Positions 1-7,128 of a stretch of DNA of 29,473 nucleotides are shown piece after piece; positions within the stretch are counted from its first letter, which is position 1, and the number at the start of each line of letters is the position of its first letter. This DNA comes from Rikenellaceae bacterium (lineage in GTDB: Bacteria; Bacteroidota; Bacteroidia; Bacteroidales; UBA932). Under the pieces are notes generated by a model. That model ran no database searches. It saw only the letters and a program-made list of their open reading frames with translations, and was not told the DNA's origin. Made by a program: the position numbers and the translations under genes. The DNA lies in NCBI GenBank assembly GCA_900767375.1, contig CAAFYX010000055.1:1-29473 (forward strand), read 5' to 3'.

Positions 1-138
1 TCATATAATTCTTAGCTTGCTCCTGACGCTCTCAATTTCTCTAAAGAAATCAACGCTCTCGATTCATTAATTTTCTCGGTACTTGCTTGTACTTCCTTCA
101 GTCTTTTCAATGAACTTTTCAATCGCTTCCGAAAAAGC
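1..138 (-). other. Leader of a 16S rRNA operon (16S gene just beyond the left edge)
   Basis: Read on the minus strand, this stretch follows two strong promoters, has no convincing coding sequence and ends with AAGAATTATATGA at the window edge. From memory, Bacteroidales 16S genes are preceded by a leader of this kind (a CACCCGC start just after the promoter, then A-rich sequence ending in a GAATTATA..GA run that joins AGAGTTTGATC). A boxA-like AGTTCATTGAAA lies at 116-105 and a small hairpin (6 bp arms) at 35-50. The octamer ACGCTCTC occurs twice on the plus strand (26-33, 53-60). The 16S itself is not in the window, so the assignment rests on promoter context and remembered leader similarity. 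An assembly breaking exactly at a repeated rRNA gene would explain the edge. Confidence 0.65.
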
Positions 139-143
139 GGGTG

Positions 144-174
144 CAAAGGTAGAACACTTTTTTGGGAATTCCAA
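144..174 (-). promoter_or_regulatory. Proximal rRNA operon promoter (Bacteroides sigma-A type)
   Basis: On the minus strand TTG (174-172) is followed after exactly 20 nt by TACCTTTG (151-144), a full match to the Bacteroidota consensus TTG-N19-21-TAnnTTTG. Transcription would start near 137-139 and read leftward into the leader. The spacer is A-rich, and AT-rich sequence lies upstream. Confidence 0.8.
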
Positions 175-227
175 AAGATTTTTAACTTTTTTAAAAATTC
201 CCTCAAAAGTATATCAAAGAGCTTTGC

Positions 228-256
228 GAAAAAATCCCGTTCGCGTGGAACGGGAT
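228..256 (-). terminator. Intrinsic terminator of groES-groEL
   Basis: On the minus strand, 49 nt after the groEL stop, a perfect 9-bp stem (256-248 with 242-234, sequence ATCCCGTTC and its complement) closes a 5-nt loop and is followed directly by six T (234-229). This is a textbook intrinsic terminator. Its 5' arm also contains the predicted start site of the distal rRNA promoter. Confidence 0.85.
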
Positions 257-258
257 TG

Positions 259-288
259 CAAAGGTAGCCATTATTTCTATAATGGCAA
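259..288 (-). promoter_or_regulatory. Distal rRNA operon promoter, spacer filled by an inverted repeat
   Basis: On the minus strand TTG (288-286) is followed after 19 nt by TACCTTTG (266-259), again an exact TAnnTTTG. The predicted start is near 252-254. A perfect 8-bp inverted repeat (GCCATTAT, 4 nt, ATAATGGC; 267-286) fills the spacer between the two boxes. Tandem promoters are usual for rRNA operons, and the two -7 boxes here are identical. Confidence 0.7.
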
Positions 289-304
289 ATTATTTTTCAC
301 TTTT

Positions 305-1924
305 TTACATCATTCCGCCAGCCGGCATAGCAGGAGCCGGTTCCGGTGCAGGGATGTCGACGATACCGCACTCGGTGGTAAGGAACATACCTGCCACAGA
401 GGCTGCGTTCTCGAGAGCCACACGGGCGACCTTGGTAGGGTCGATGACACCGGCCTCGAACATATTGACATACTCGTCAGTACGGGCATTGTAGCCGAAG
501 TCGGCGGTTCCTTCCTTGATCTTCTGGATAATGACGCTTCCGTCCACACCTGCATTGGCAGCGATCTGGCGGAGAGGCTCCTCGATAGCCTTGGCAACGA
601 TATGGATACCGGTGGTCTCGTCTTCATTGGCACCCTTCATTCCAGCGAGGGCTGCGGCTGCGCGGATGTAGGATACGCCGCCTCCCGGGAGATAACCTTC
701 CTCGACGGCTGCGCGGGTAGCGTTGAGAGCATCCTCCACGCGGTCCTTCTTCTCCTTCATTTCGACTTCGGTGGTTGCACCGACATAGACGACTGCCACT
801 CCGCCGGCGAGCTTGCCCAGTCTCTCCTGGAGTTTCTCGCGGTCATAGTCCGAAGTTGTGGTAGCGATCTGCTTGCGGATGAGGTCTGCCCTGTCAGCGA
901 TTTCAGCTGCATTGCCGGCGCCGCCCACGATGACGGTCTTCTCCTTGGTGATGGTGACCTTCTCGCACTTTCCGAGCATTTCGAGAGAAGCGCCCTCAAG
1001 GGTGAATCCCCTCTCCTCGGAAATGACGGTAGCACCGGTGAGGATAGCGATGTCCTGAAGCATCTCCTTTCTTCTGTCACCGAAGCCCGGAGCCTTGACG
1101 GCTGCGACCTTGAGGGTGCCGCGGAGCCTGTTGACCACGAGGGTGGTGAGAGCTTCTCCGTCTACGTCCTCAGCGATGATAAGAAGGGACTTCCCTTCAC
1201 GGGCGATAGGCTCGAGAACAGGGAGGAGGTCCTTCATTGTGGAGATCTTCTTGTCAGTGACAAGGAGGTACGGGTCATCAAGGACTGCCTCCATCTTGTC
1301 TCCGTTTGTCATGAAATATGGAGAGATATAACCTCTGTCGAACTGCATTCCCTCAACGACCTTCACCTCTGTCTCGGTACCCTTGGCCTCCTCGACAGTG
1401 ATGACGCCGTCCTTCTTGACCTTGGACATTGCGTCAGCGATGAGCTTTCCGATGTAGCCGTCGTTGTTGGCGGAGACGGTTCCGACCTGCTCGACCTTTG
1501 AATAGTCGTCACCCACTTCCTGGCTGTGAGCCTTGAGCTCAGCGACCACGGCTGCGACAGCCTTGTCAATACCGCGCTTGAGGTCCATAGGGTTGGCACC
1601 GGCGGTAACGTTCTTGAGGCCCACGTTGATGATGGCCTGTGCGAGAACGGTAGCGGTGGTGGTACCGTCACCGGCCTGCTCGTTGGTCTTTGATGCGACC
1701 TCCTTGACCATCTGGGCGCCCATGTTGGCGAAGCGGTCCTCGAGCTCGATCTCCTTGGCGACGGTTACGCCGTCCTTGGTGACCTGAGGTGCACCGAATT
1801 TCTTGTCAATAACCACATTGCGTCCCTTAGGACCCAGGGTAACCTTCACTGCATTTGCAAGAGCATCCGCTCCTTCCTTCATCTTGGAACGGACATCAAC
1901 GTCGAAAAGTATATCTTTTGCCAT
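305..1924 (-). CDS. groEL: Chaperonin GroEL (Hsp60)
   Basis: ATP-driven cytosolic chaperonin that encloses unfolded proteins in a double-ring 14-mer capped by GroES. The 539-residue product is close to the usual length. It starts MAKDILFDVDVR, carries the ATP-binding GDGTTTATVL motif (about 85-94, with catalytic Asp86), an apical domain in the middle third, a second equatorial stretch with GYLPGGG, and ends in the Gly-Met tail typical of GroEL (PAGGMM). It lies 19 nt downstream of groES on the same strand, the standard groESL order, and is followed by a strong terminator. I saw no CIRCE inverted repeat upstream of the operon, so HrcA-type heat-shock control is not evident. The long open frame antisense to this gene is a shadow of its strong codon bias. 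Confidence 0.99.
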   Translation of the reverse strand: MAKDILFDVDVRSKMKEGADALANAVKVTLGPKGRNVVIDKKFGAPQVTKDGVTVAKEIELEDRFANMGAQMVKEVASKTNEQAGDGTTTATVLAQAIINVGLKNVTAGANPMDLKRGIDKAVAAVVAELKAHSQEVGDDYSKVEQVGTVSANNDGYIGKLIADAMSKVKKDGVITVEEAKGTETEVKVVEGMQFDRGYISPYFMTNGDKMEAVLDDPYLLVTDKKISTMKDLLPVLEPIAREGKSLLIIAEDVDGEALTTLVVNRLRGTLKVAAVKAPGFGDRRKEMLQDIAILTGATVISEERGFTLEGASLEMLGKCEKVTITKEKTVIVGGAGNAAEIADRADLIRKQIATTTSDYDREKLQERLGKLAGGVAVVYVGATTEVEMKEKKDRVEDALNATRAAVEEGYLPGGGVSYIRAAAALAGMKGANEDETTGIHIVAKAIEEPLRQIAANAGVDGSVIIQKIKEGTADFGYNARTDEYVNMFEAGVIDPTKVARVALENAASVAGMFLTTECGIVDIPAPEPAPAMPAGGMM

Positions 1925-1943
1925 AATTCTGTCTTCTGATTAA

Positions 1944-2210
1944 TTAAATGATTGCCAAAATATCGGACTGTTTCACGATAAGGTATTTCTTGTCGTCGAA
2001 AGTAACCTCGGTGCCGGCATACTTGCCATAGAGGACCACGTCACCGACCTTGACCTCCATAGGTTCATCCTTCTTTCCCGGGCCTGCGGCCACGATGGTT
2101 CCCTGCTGAGGTTTCTCTTTCGCTGTATCAGGAATGAAAAGTCCTGAAGCAGTCTTGGTCTGGGCCTCCTGAGGCTCGATGACCACTCTGTCTGCCAATG
2201 GTTTGATCAT
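1944..2210 (-). CDS. groES: Co-chaperonin GroES (Hsp10)
   Basis: Heptameric lid of the GroEL cage. The 88-residue protein has the family start (MIKPLADRVVIEP), the flexible GroEL-binding loop at about 16-33 (including SGLFIPDTA), the roof region GPGKKDEP and the conserved VGDVVLYGKYAGTEV near 55-69. It is the first gene of the groESL operon. The start ATG is preceded by AT-rich sequence with no Shine-Dalgarno motif, as is common in Bacteroidota. Confidence 0.98.
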   Translation of the reverse strand: MIKPLADRVVIEPQEAQTKTASGLFIPDTAKEKPQQGTIVAAGPGKKDEPMEVKVGDVVLYGKYAGTEVTFDDKKYLIVKQSDILAII

Positions 2211-2235
2211 AATTAATATTGTTTAAAGTTTATTC

Positions 2236-2243
2236 CAAAAATA
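2236..2243 (-). promoter_or_regulatory. Candidate -7 box of the groESL promoter
   Basis: TATTTTTG on the minus strand matches TAnnTTTG and lies 26 nt before the groES ATG, which would give a leader of about 20 nt. No TTG is found at the expected distance, because the glyA terminator hairpin sits there. The T-tract of that terminator and this box are the same bases, so the match may be accidental. Confidence 0.35.
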
Positions 2244-2268
2244 AAAGCGCCCCCCTAAAAGGGACGCT
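2236..2268 (-). terminator. Intrinsic terminator of glyA
   Basis: On the minus strand AGCGTCCC (2268-2261) pairs with GGGGCGCT (2253-2246), 8 bp with one G-U wobble and a 7-nt loop, followed by TTTTATTTTTGG. On the plus strand the wobble becomes a C-A mismatch and there is no T-tract, so it serves the minus strand only. It lies 54 nt after the glyA stop. Confidence 0.75.
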
Positions 2269-2291
2269 CCATAAAAAATCAAAGTATGTGC

Positions 2292-2318
2292 CAGTCGCCG
2301 GCGACTGACAAATTGTCA
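2292..2318. repeat. Two adjoining palindromes after glyA
   Basis: CAGTCGCCGGCGACTG (2292-2307) is a perfect 16-bp palindrome. It shares two bases with TGACAAATTGTCA (2306-2318), a perfect 6-bp dyad around one central base. Both lie between the glyA stop and its terminator, upstream of groES. They could be protein-binding sites or mRNA 3'-end structures. Confidence 0.6.
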
Positions 2319-2321
2319 CAA

Positions 2322-3674
2322 CTAAAACTTGTTGAGAGGATATCCCGCTGTCATCTGATGGACCTTGCCTGCAACTTTTTCAAGAACGGCATTGTGCGCT
2401 GCGAGGGAAGCCTCCTGCTCAGGAGTAGGGACGTCCGTGCTCTTGAGGGAAAGTGCCTCGACATGCTCGGCGCAGGAAGCGAGTACAGTATCAACGAGTT
2501 CCACGATCTCTTCCATATCCTTCTCCACAAATCCGCGTGAAGTCACAGCAGGAGTACCGATACGGAAACCGGATGTCTGGAATGCGCTTCTGGTATCGAA
2601 CGGAACCATGTTCTTGTTAAGGGTGATGTCAGCCTTGACAAGCTCCTTCTCAGCGATGCGTCCTGTCACCTCGGCATACTTGGTACGGAGGTCGATGAGC
2701 ATGAGATGGTTGTCAGTACCACCGGACACAACCTTGTATCCCTTGTCAAGGAATGCCTTGCACATAGCCTGGGCATTTGCGATGACCTGCTTCTGATACT
2801 CCACGAACTCAGGCTGCATGGCCTCGTAGAAGGCGACAGCCTTGGCAGCGATGACGTGCTCGAGCGGACCGCCCTGGACACCAGGGAAGACGCTTGAGTC
2901 GATGAGCTGGCTCATCTTCTTCACGACACCCTTCGGAGTGGTGATGCCCCAAGGATTGTCGAAATCCTTTCCGATGAGGATGACACCGCCGCGAGGTCCG
3001 CGGAGGGTCTTGTGGGTGGTGGAGGTTACGACATGTGCATATTTCACAGGATTCTTCAGCAGACCGGCAGCAATCATACCGGCAGTATGTGCCATATCGA
3101 TCCAAAGGAGAGCTCCCACCTTGTCAGCGATGGCTCTCATACGCTCGTAATCCCACTCGCGGGAATATGCGGAAGCGCCGCCGATGATGATCTTCGGCTT
3201 GCACTCGATGGCCTTCTGCTCCATCTCGTCATAATTCACGAGACCGGTGTTAGGATCGATGCCGTAGGATACTACATGATAAAGAATGCCGGAAGCGTTC
3301 ACTGACGAGCCGTGTGAAAGGTGACCGCCCTGGGAGAGGTCGAGGCCCATGAGGGTATCGCCAGGCTTGAGGCAAGCCATCTGAACGGCCATATTGGCCT
3401 GAGCGCCGGAATGAGGCTGGACATTGGCATATTCAGCACCATAGATTTTGCAGAGTCTGTCGATGGCCAGCTGTTCGATCTGGTCAACGATCTGACATCC
3501 ACCGTAATATCTCTTCCCCGGATAACCTTCAGCATATTTGTTCGTACAGATGGAGCCCATGGCCTCAAGTACGTTGTTGCTAACATAATTTTCGGAAGCG
3601 ATAAGCTCCAGACCTGAAGCCTGTCTTTCCTTTTCCTGCTTGATAAGGTCGAAAATTTGAAGATCCTGTTTCAT
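2322..3674 (-). CDS. glyA: Serine hydroxymethyltransferase
   Basis: PLP enzyme that interconverts serine plus tetrahydrofolate and glycine plus methylene-tetrahydrofolate, the main source of one-carbon units. The 450-residue protein shows GLELIASENYVS near the start, the tetrahydrofolate/PLP-site region NKYAEGYPGKRYYGG (45-59), the PHSGAQAN loop, and the PLP lysine in TSTTHKTLRGPRGG (Lys222). The C-terminal domain carries a tail of roughly 30 residues beyond the shorter bacterial forms. The gene is monocistronic by context: its own promoter candidate lies at 3694-3701 and a terminator follows at 2236-2268. With folC further right, two folate genes lie in the window, but they are not in one operon. 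Confidence 0.98.
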   Translation of the reverse strand: MKQDLQIFDLIKQEKERQASGLELIASENYVSNNVLEAMGSICTNKYAEGYPGKRYYGGCQIVDQIEQLAIDRLCKIYGAEYANVQPHSGAQANMAVQMACLKPGDTLMGLDLSQGGHLSHGSSVNASGILYHVVSYGIDPNTGLVNYDEMEQKAIECKPKIIIGGASAYSREWDYERMRAIADKVGALLWIDMAHTAGMIAAGLLKNPVKYAHVVTSTTHKTLRGPRGGVILIGKDFDNPWGITTPKGVVKKMSQLIDSSVFPGVQGGPLEHVIAAKAVAFYEAMQPEFVEYQKQVIANAQAMCKAFLDKGYKVVSGGTDNHLMLIDLRTKYAEVTGRIAEKELVKADITLNKNMVPFDTRSAFQTSGFRIGTPAVTSRGFVEKDMEEIVELVDTVLASCAEHVEALSLKSTDVPTPEQEASLAAHNAVLEKVAGKVHQMTAGYPLNKF

Positions 3675-3693
3675 AAATTTTGATTTGATAAAT

Positions 3694-3701
3694 CAAATAT
3701 A
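3694..3701 (-). promoter_or_regulatory. glyA: Candidate glyA promoter (-7 box) overlapping an inverted repeat
   Basis: TATATTTG on the minus strand is an exact TAnnTTTG match 20 nt before the glyA ATG. No TTG is seen 19-20 nt upstream, so the -33 side is weak. An inverted repeat ATTTGAT-AA-ATCAAAT (3683-3698) overlaps the box and the predicted start, a position suited to an operator. Confidence 0.5.
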
Positions 3702-3735
3702 AGCATAAAAAATATTTTTTAATAACTTTACCGGC

Positions 3736-4269
3736 ATGAAAAATCGAAAATTATTGAACATAGAACTCGGCAGAGTCAGCGCCAGCGAGTACAAACAGCT
3801 TCCCGAATCGGGTATCGTACTGGTACTGGACAACATACGCAGCGCCCACAACGTAGGCTCCGCTTTCCGCACCGCCGACTCGTTCAAGATCGACAAAGTC
3901 GTCCTCTGCGGCATCTGCGCCGTCCCGCCGTCCGCAGAGATCCACAAATCCGCCCTCGGCGCAGAGGACAGCGTCGAATGGAAGCACTTCCAGCGCACGC
4001 AGGATGCCGTAGCCGCCCTGAAAGCGGCCGGCTACACCATCGTGGCGGTGGAGCAGACCGTCGGATCCATCAAGCTCAATGACTTCAGGCCGGTTCCCGG
4101 CCGCAAATACGCCCTGATCTTCGGCAATGAAGTCGACGGGGTCCAGCAGGACGTGGTCGACGCTTCGGATTTCTCACTGGAGATACCCCAATGGGGCACC
4201 AAGCACTCCCTCAACGTCTCCGTCTCCGTGGGAGTGATCCTCTGGCATTTCAGGCTTTTCATAAAATAA
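3736..4269 (+). CDS. SpoU/TrmH-family RNA 2'-O-methyltransferase
   Basis: Probable SAM-dependent ribose methyltransferase of the SPOUT superfamily, acting on tRNA or rRNA in the cytosol; the target base cannot be read from sequence. The 177-residue protein is a bare catalytic domain. It has motif 1 LDNIRSAHNVGSAFRTAD (about 31-48, with the catalytic Asn and Arg), motif 2 ALIFGNEVDGV and motif 3 with LNVSVSVGVILWHF near the C-terminus; motifs 2 and 3 form the trefoil-knot SAM site. No substrate-binding N-terminal domain is present. The gene is divergent from glyA with 61 nt between the starts and ends in a strong terminator. TAACTTTA at 3723-3730 is a one-mismatch -7 box, which would give a very short leader. 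Confidence 0.92.
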   Translation: MKNRKLLNIELGRVSASEYKQLPESGIVLVLDNIRSAHNVGSAFRTADSFKIDKVVLCGICAVPPSAEIHKSALGAEDSVEWKHFQRTQDAVAALKAAGYTIVAVEQTVGSIKLNDFRPVPGRKYALIFGNEVDGVQQDVVDASDFSLEIPQWGTKHSLNVSVSVGVILWHFRLFIK

Positions 4270-4272
4270 AAA

Positions 4273-4297
4273 AACCGGCTCTTACGAGTCGGTTTTT
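4273..4297. terminator. Bidirectional terminator between the RNA methyltransferase gene and ppdK
   Basis: AACCGGCTC (4273-4281) pairs with GAGTCGGTT (4286-4294) around a TTAC loop, 9 bp with one G-U wobble on the plus strand, followed by five T. On the minus strand the stem has one A-C mismatch but is followed by seven T, then ATTTT. Because the two genes converge here, it probably stops both transcripts. Confidence 0.88.
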
Positions 4298-4315
4298 CTA
4301 TTGTGTGCAAAGCAA

Positions 4316-7042
4316 TTACTTGCCCTGGTTGATCACTGCCTGAGCGGCTGCGAGCCTTGCGATTGGAACGCGGAAAGGTGAGCAGCTGACATAATCCACA
4401 CCGATCTTGTTGAAGAAGTTGATGGATGCAGGGTCACCACCGTGCTCTCCGCAGATACCGCACTTGAGCTCCGGTCTTCTTGAGCGTCCGCCCTGGATAC
4501 CGTACTCAACGAGACGGCCGACAGCCTTGGTGTCGATGGTCTGGAACGGATCGTCGTCGAGGATCTTGTTGCCGAGGTAGTCACCCATGAAGGTACCCAC
4601 ATCGTCGCGTGAGAAACCGAAGGTCATCTGGGTGAGGTCATTGGTACCGAATGAGAAGAACTCTGCGGTACGGGCCATCCTGTCAGCGGTGAGAGCTGCA
4701 CGCGGGATCTCGATCATTGTACCGAACTTGTAGTCGATGGCCACCATGTTCTGTCCCTCAACCTCAGCCTTCACGCGGTCGCAGATTGCTTTCTGGAAGC
4801 TGAGCTCACGTGCTGAGATGGTCACAGGGATCATAATCTCAGGTACAGGGTTCAGGCCTTCTCTGAGAAGCTCGGCAGCAGCGGTGAAGATAGCTCTGTA
4901 CTGGGTCTCAGCGATGAAAGGATAAGTGACGTGGAGACGGACACCGCGGAGACCCATCATAGGGTTCACCTCGTGGAGGCTCTGGCCTCTCTTGTCGATT
5001 TCCTCCATGGAAACACCGAGTTCCTTTGCAAGCTCCATCTTCTTCTCATCTGACTTAGGAACAAATTCGTGAAGAGGTGGGTCGAGCAGACGGAATACAA
5101 CCGGCTTGCCGTCCATGATGCGGAGGGTGCTCTTGACAGCGGCCTTGATGAAAGGCTCGAGCTGTGCGAGAGCTGCCTTGCGCTCGTCGTCGGTGTCACT
5201 CATGATCATCTTGCGGAGAATTGCGAGAGGGGTCTCGGAATTCTTTCCGTAGAACATATGCTCGATTCGGAACAGGCCGATACCTTCGGCGCCGAATGAG
5301 AGAGCCTTGGCAGCATCCTCAGGAGTATCTGCATTGGTGCGGATTCCGAGTCTGCGGTATTTGTCGACGATGGCCATGAAATTGATGAAGAGAGGGTTCT
5401 CGGAAGCATCGACGGTGTCGATCTTCTCTCCATAGACGAGACCCTTGGTTCCGTTGAGGGAGATCCACTCGCCCTCCTTGTAAACCTTTCCACCCTCTGA
5501 GAAGGTGACGGTCTTTTCATCGAAGTTGATCTTCATGGCTTCGCATCCTACGATGCAGCACTTGCCCCAGCCGCGTGCTACGAGAGCGGCGTGTGAGGTC
5601 ATACCTCCGCGGGTGGTGAGGATACCGGCAGCGGCCCTCATGCCCTCGATGTCCTCAGGAGAGGTCTCTTCGCGGATAAGGATGGTCTTCTTTCCGAGCT
5701 TGGCGGCTGCGATAGCGGCCTCGGAGGTGAATACGATGGTACCCACCGATCCGCCCGGTGAAGCAGGGAGACCCTGTGCGAGCTTCTCAGCGATCTTCTC
5801 GGCTGCAGGGTTGAGGATAGGATGGAGGATTTCATCGAGCTGGTTAGGAGCTACCCTGAGGATGGCGGTCTTCTCATCGATCATTCCTTCGTTGAGCATG
5901 TCCATAGCCATCTGAAGGGCTGCAAGACCTGTGCGCTTGCCGATACGGCACTGAAGCATCCAGAGCTTGCCCTCCTGGATAGTGAACTCGATGTCCTGCA
6001 TATCGTGGAAGTGGGCCTCGAGCTTGGTGCGGATGCCGTCAAGTTCAGCATAAACTGAAGGCATTGCGGTCTCGAGGGACTTGAGATTGCGGTTATGGTC
6101 GTTCTTTGTTGCCTCGTTGAGAGGGTTAGGTGTACGGATACCGGCTACTACATCCTCGCCCTGGGCGTTGATGAGCCACTCGCCGTAGAACTTGTTGTCA
6201 CCGTTGGCAGGGTTACGTGAGAAAGCGACACCTGTTGCAGAGTCCTCACCCATGTTTCCGAATACCATTGACTGTACGTTCACTGCGGTACCCCAGTCAT
6301 CAGGAATCTTCTCGATCCTTCTGTATGCGATGGCGCGCTTTCCGTTCCATGACTTGAACACACCACCGATGGAGCCCCAGAGCTGGTCCTTTGCGGTATC
6401 AGGGAAATCGACTCCCAGAACCTCCTTGACCTTGGCCTTGAAAGCGACGCAGAGGTCCTTGAGCTCGTCAGCGCTGATTTCAGTGTCTGACTTGTATCCC
6501 TTTGCATCCTTGAGCTCGGCCATCATACGGTCAAGCTGCTGGCGGATGCCCTGTCCGTCCTCAGGCTCGATGCCTTCGGCCTTCTCCATAACGACGTCCG
6601 AATACATCATGATGAGACGACGGTAAGAGTCATATACGAAACGAGGGTTCTTTGTCTTGTTGATCATTCCAGGGATGGTGTCGGAGCAGAGACCGATATT
6701 GAGGATGGTGTCCATCATACCAGGCATCGAGCTTCTTGCACCTGAACGGCAGCTGACGAGAAGAGGATTCTCAGGATCGCCGAACTTCTTGCCCATAAGC
6801 TTTTCAGTAGCGCTGAGGGCGGCAGCGACATCCATCTTGAGTTCCTCGGTATAACCTCCGCCGAGGGAATAGTACTCTGCGCAGCATTCTGTAGTGATTG
6901 TGAATCCTGCAGGAACAGGCATTCCGAGCCTGCTCATCTCAGCAAGGTTTGCTCCCTTTCCACCAAGGAGCTCCCTCATAGTTCCATCACCTTCAGCGGT
7001 TTTGCCACCGAAACGATAGACTCTTTTCTTGCTTTCAAACAT
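4316..7042 (-). CDS. ppdK: Pyruvate, phosphate dikinase
   Basis: Reversible conversion of pyruvate, ATP and phosphate to PEP, AMP and PPi in the cytosol; in anaerobic Bacteroidales it links glycolysis and gluconeogenesis. The length, 908 residues, is normal. The N-terminal ATP-grasp part includes KGANLAEMSRLGMPVPAGFTI (29-49) and VSCRSGARSSMPGMMDT. The swivelling phosphohistidine domain has GGMTSHAAL with catalytic His484 and the neighbouring Thr482 that a PPDK regulatory kinase would modify. The C-terminal PEP/pyruvate TIM barrel contains the FSFGTNDLTQMTFGFSRDD segment and the catalytic Cys segment KCGICGEHGGDP. It is convergent with the RNA methyltransferase gene and shares its terminator. 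phoH lies 86 nt upstream on the same strand; I found no clear promoter in that gap. Confidence 0.98.
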   Translation of the reverse strand: MFESKKRVYRFGGKTAEGDGTMRELLGGKGANLAEMSRLGMPVPAGFTITTECCAEYYSLGGGYTEELKMDVAAALSATEKLMGKKFGDPENPLLVSCRSGARSSMPGMMDTILNIGLCSDTIPGMINKTKNPRFVYDSYRRLIMMYSDVVMEKAEGIEPEDGQGIRQQLDRMMAELKDAKGYKSDTEISADELKDLCVAFKAKVKEVLGVDFPDTAKDQLWGSIGGVFKSWNGKRAIAYRRIEKIPDDWGTAVNVQSMVFGNMGEDSATGVAFSRNPANGDNKFYGEWLINAQGEDVVAGIRTPNPLNEATKNDHNRNLKSLETAMPSVYAELDGIRTKLEAHFHDMQDIEFTIQEGKLWMLQCRIGKRTGLAALQMAMDMLNEGMIDEKTAILRVAPNQLDEILHPILNPAAEKIAEKLAQGLPASPGGSVGTIVFTSEAAIAAAKLGKKTILIREETSPEDIEGMRAAAGILTTRGGMTSHAALVARGWGKCCIVGCEAMKINFDEKTVTFSEGGKVYKEGEWISLNGTKGLVYGEKIDTVDASENPLFINFMAIVDKYRRLGIRTNADTPEDAAKALSFGAEGIGLFRIEHMFYGKNSETPLAILRKMIMSDTDDERKAALAQLEPFIKAAVKSTLRIMDGKPVVFRLLDPPLHEFVPKSDEKKMELAKELGVSMEEIDKRGQSLHEVNPMMGLRGVRLHVTYPFIAETQYRAIFTAAAELLREGLNPVPEIMIPVTISARELSFQKAICDRVKAEVEGQNMVAIDYKFGTMIEIPRAALTADRMARTAEFFSFGTNDLTQMTFGFSRDDVGTFMGDYLGNKILDDDPFQTIDTKAVGRLVEYGIQGGRSRRPELKCGICGEHGGDPASINFFNKIGVDYVSCSPFRVPIARLAAAQAVINQGK

Positions 7043-7101
7043 AAAACGTCGTCTTTAATTTTATTTAACCTAACAAATAGGCCGCGAATTTACAAATTTT
7101 C

Positions 7102-7113
7102 GGCAATATTGCC
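7102..7113 (-). terminator. Possible phoH terminator (GGCAATATTGCC palindrome)
   Basis: A perfect 12-bp palindrome lies 15 nt after the phoH stop, flanked by AATTT on the minus-strand upstream side and AAAATTT downstream, so the stem can extend with some mismatches. The T-tract is poor. It may be a weak terminator or a binding site upstream of ppdK. Confidence 0.4.
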
Positions 7114-7128
7114 AAATTAACTGAAAAT

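Noticed and set aside
12..206. A 64-codon minus-strand frame near the left edge
   Set aside because: It begins upstream of the proximal rRNA promoter and runs through the leader; the composition is basic and A-driven, with no domain.
83..1501. A 472-codon plus-strand open frame opposite groEL
   Set aside because: It is antisense to a certain groEL, has a low-complexity His/Asp/Leu composition, and arises from the biased third codon positions of groEL.
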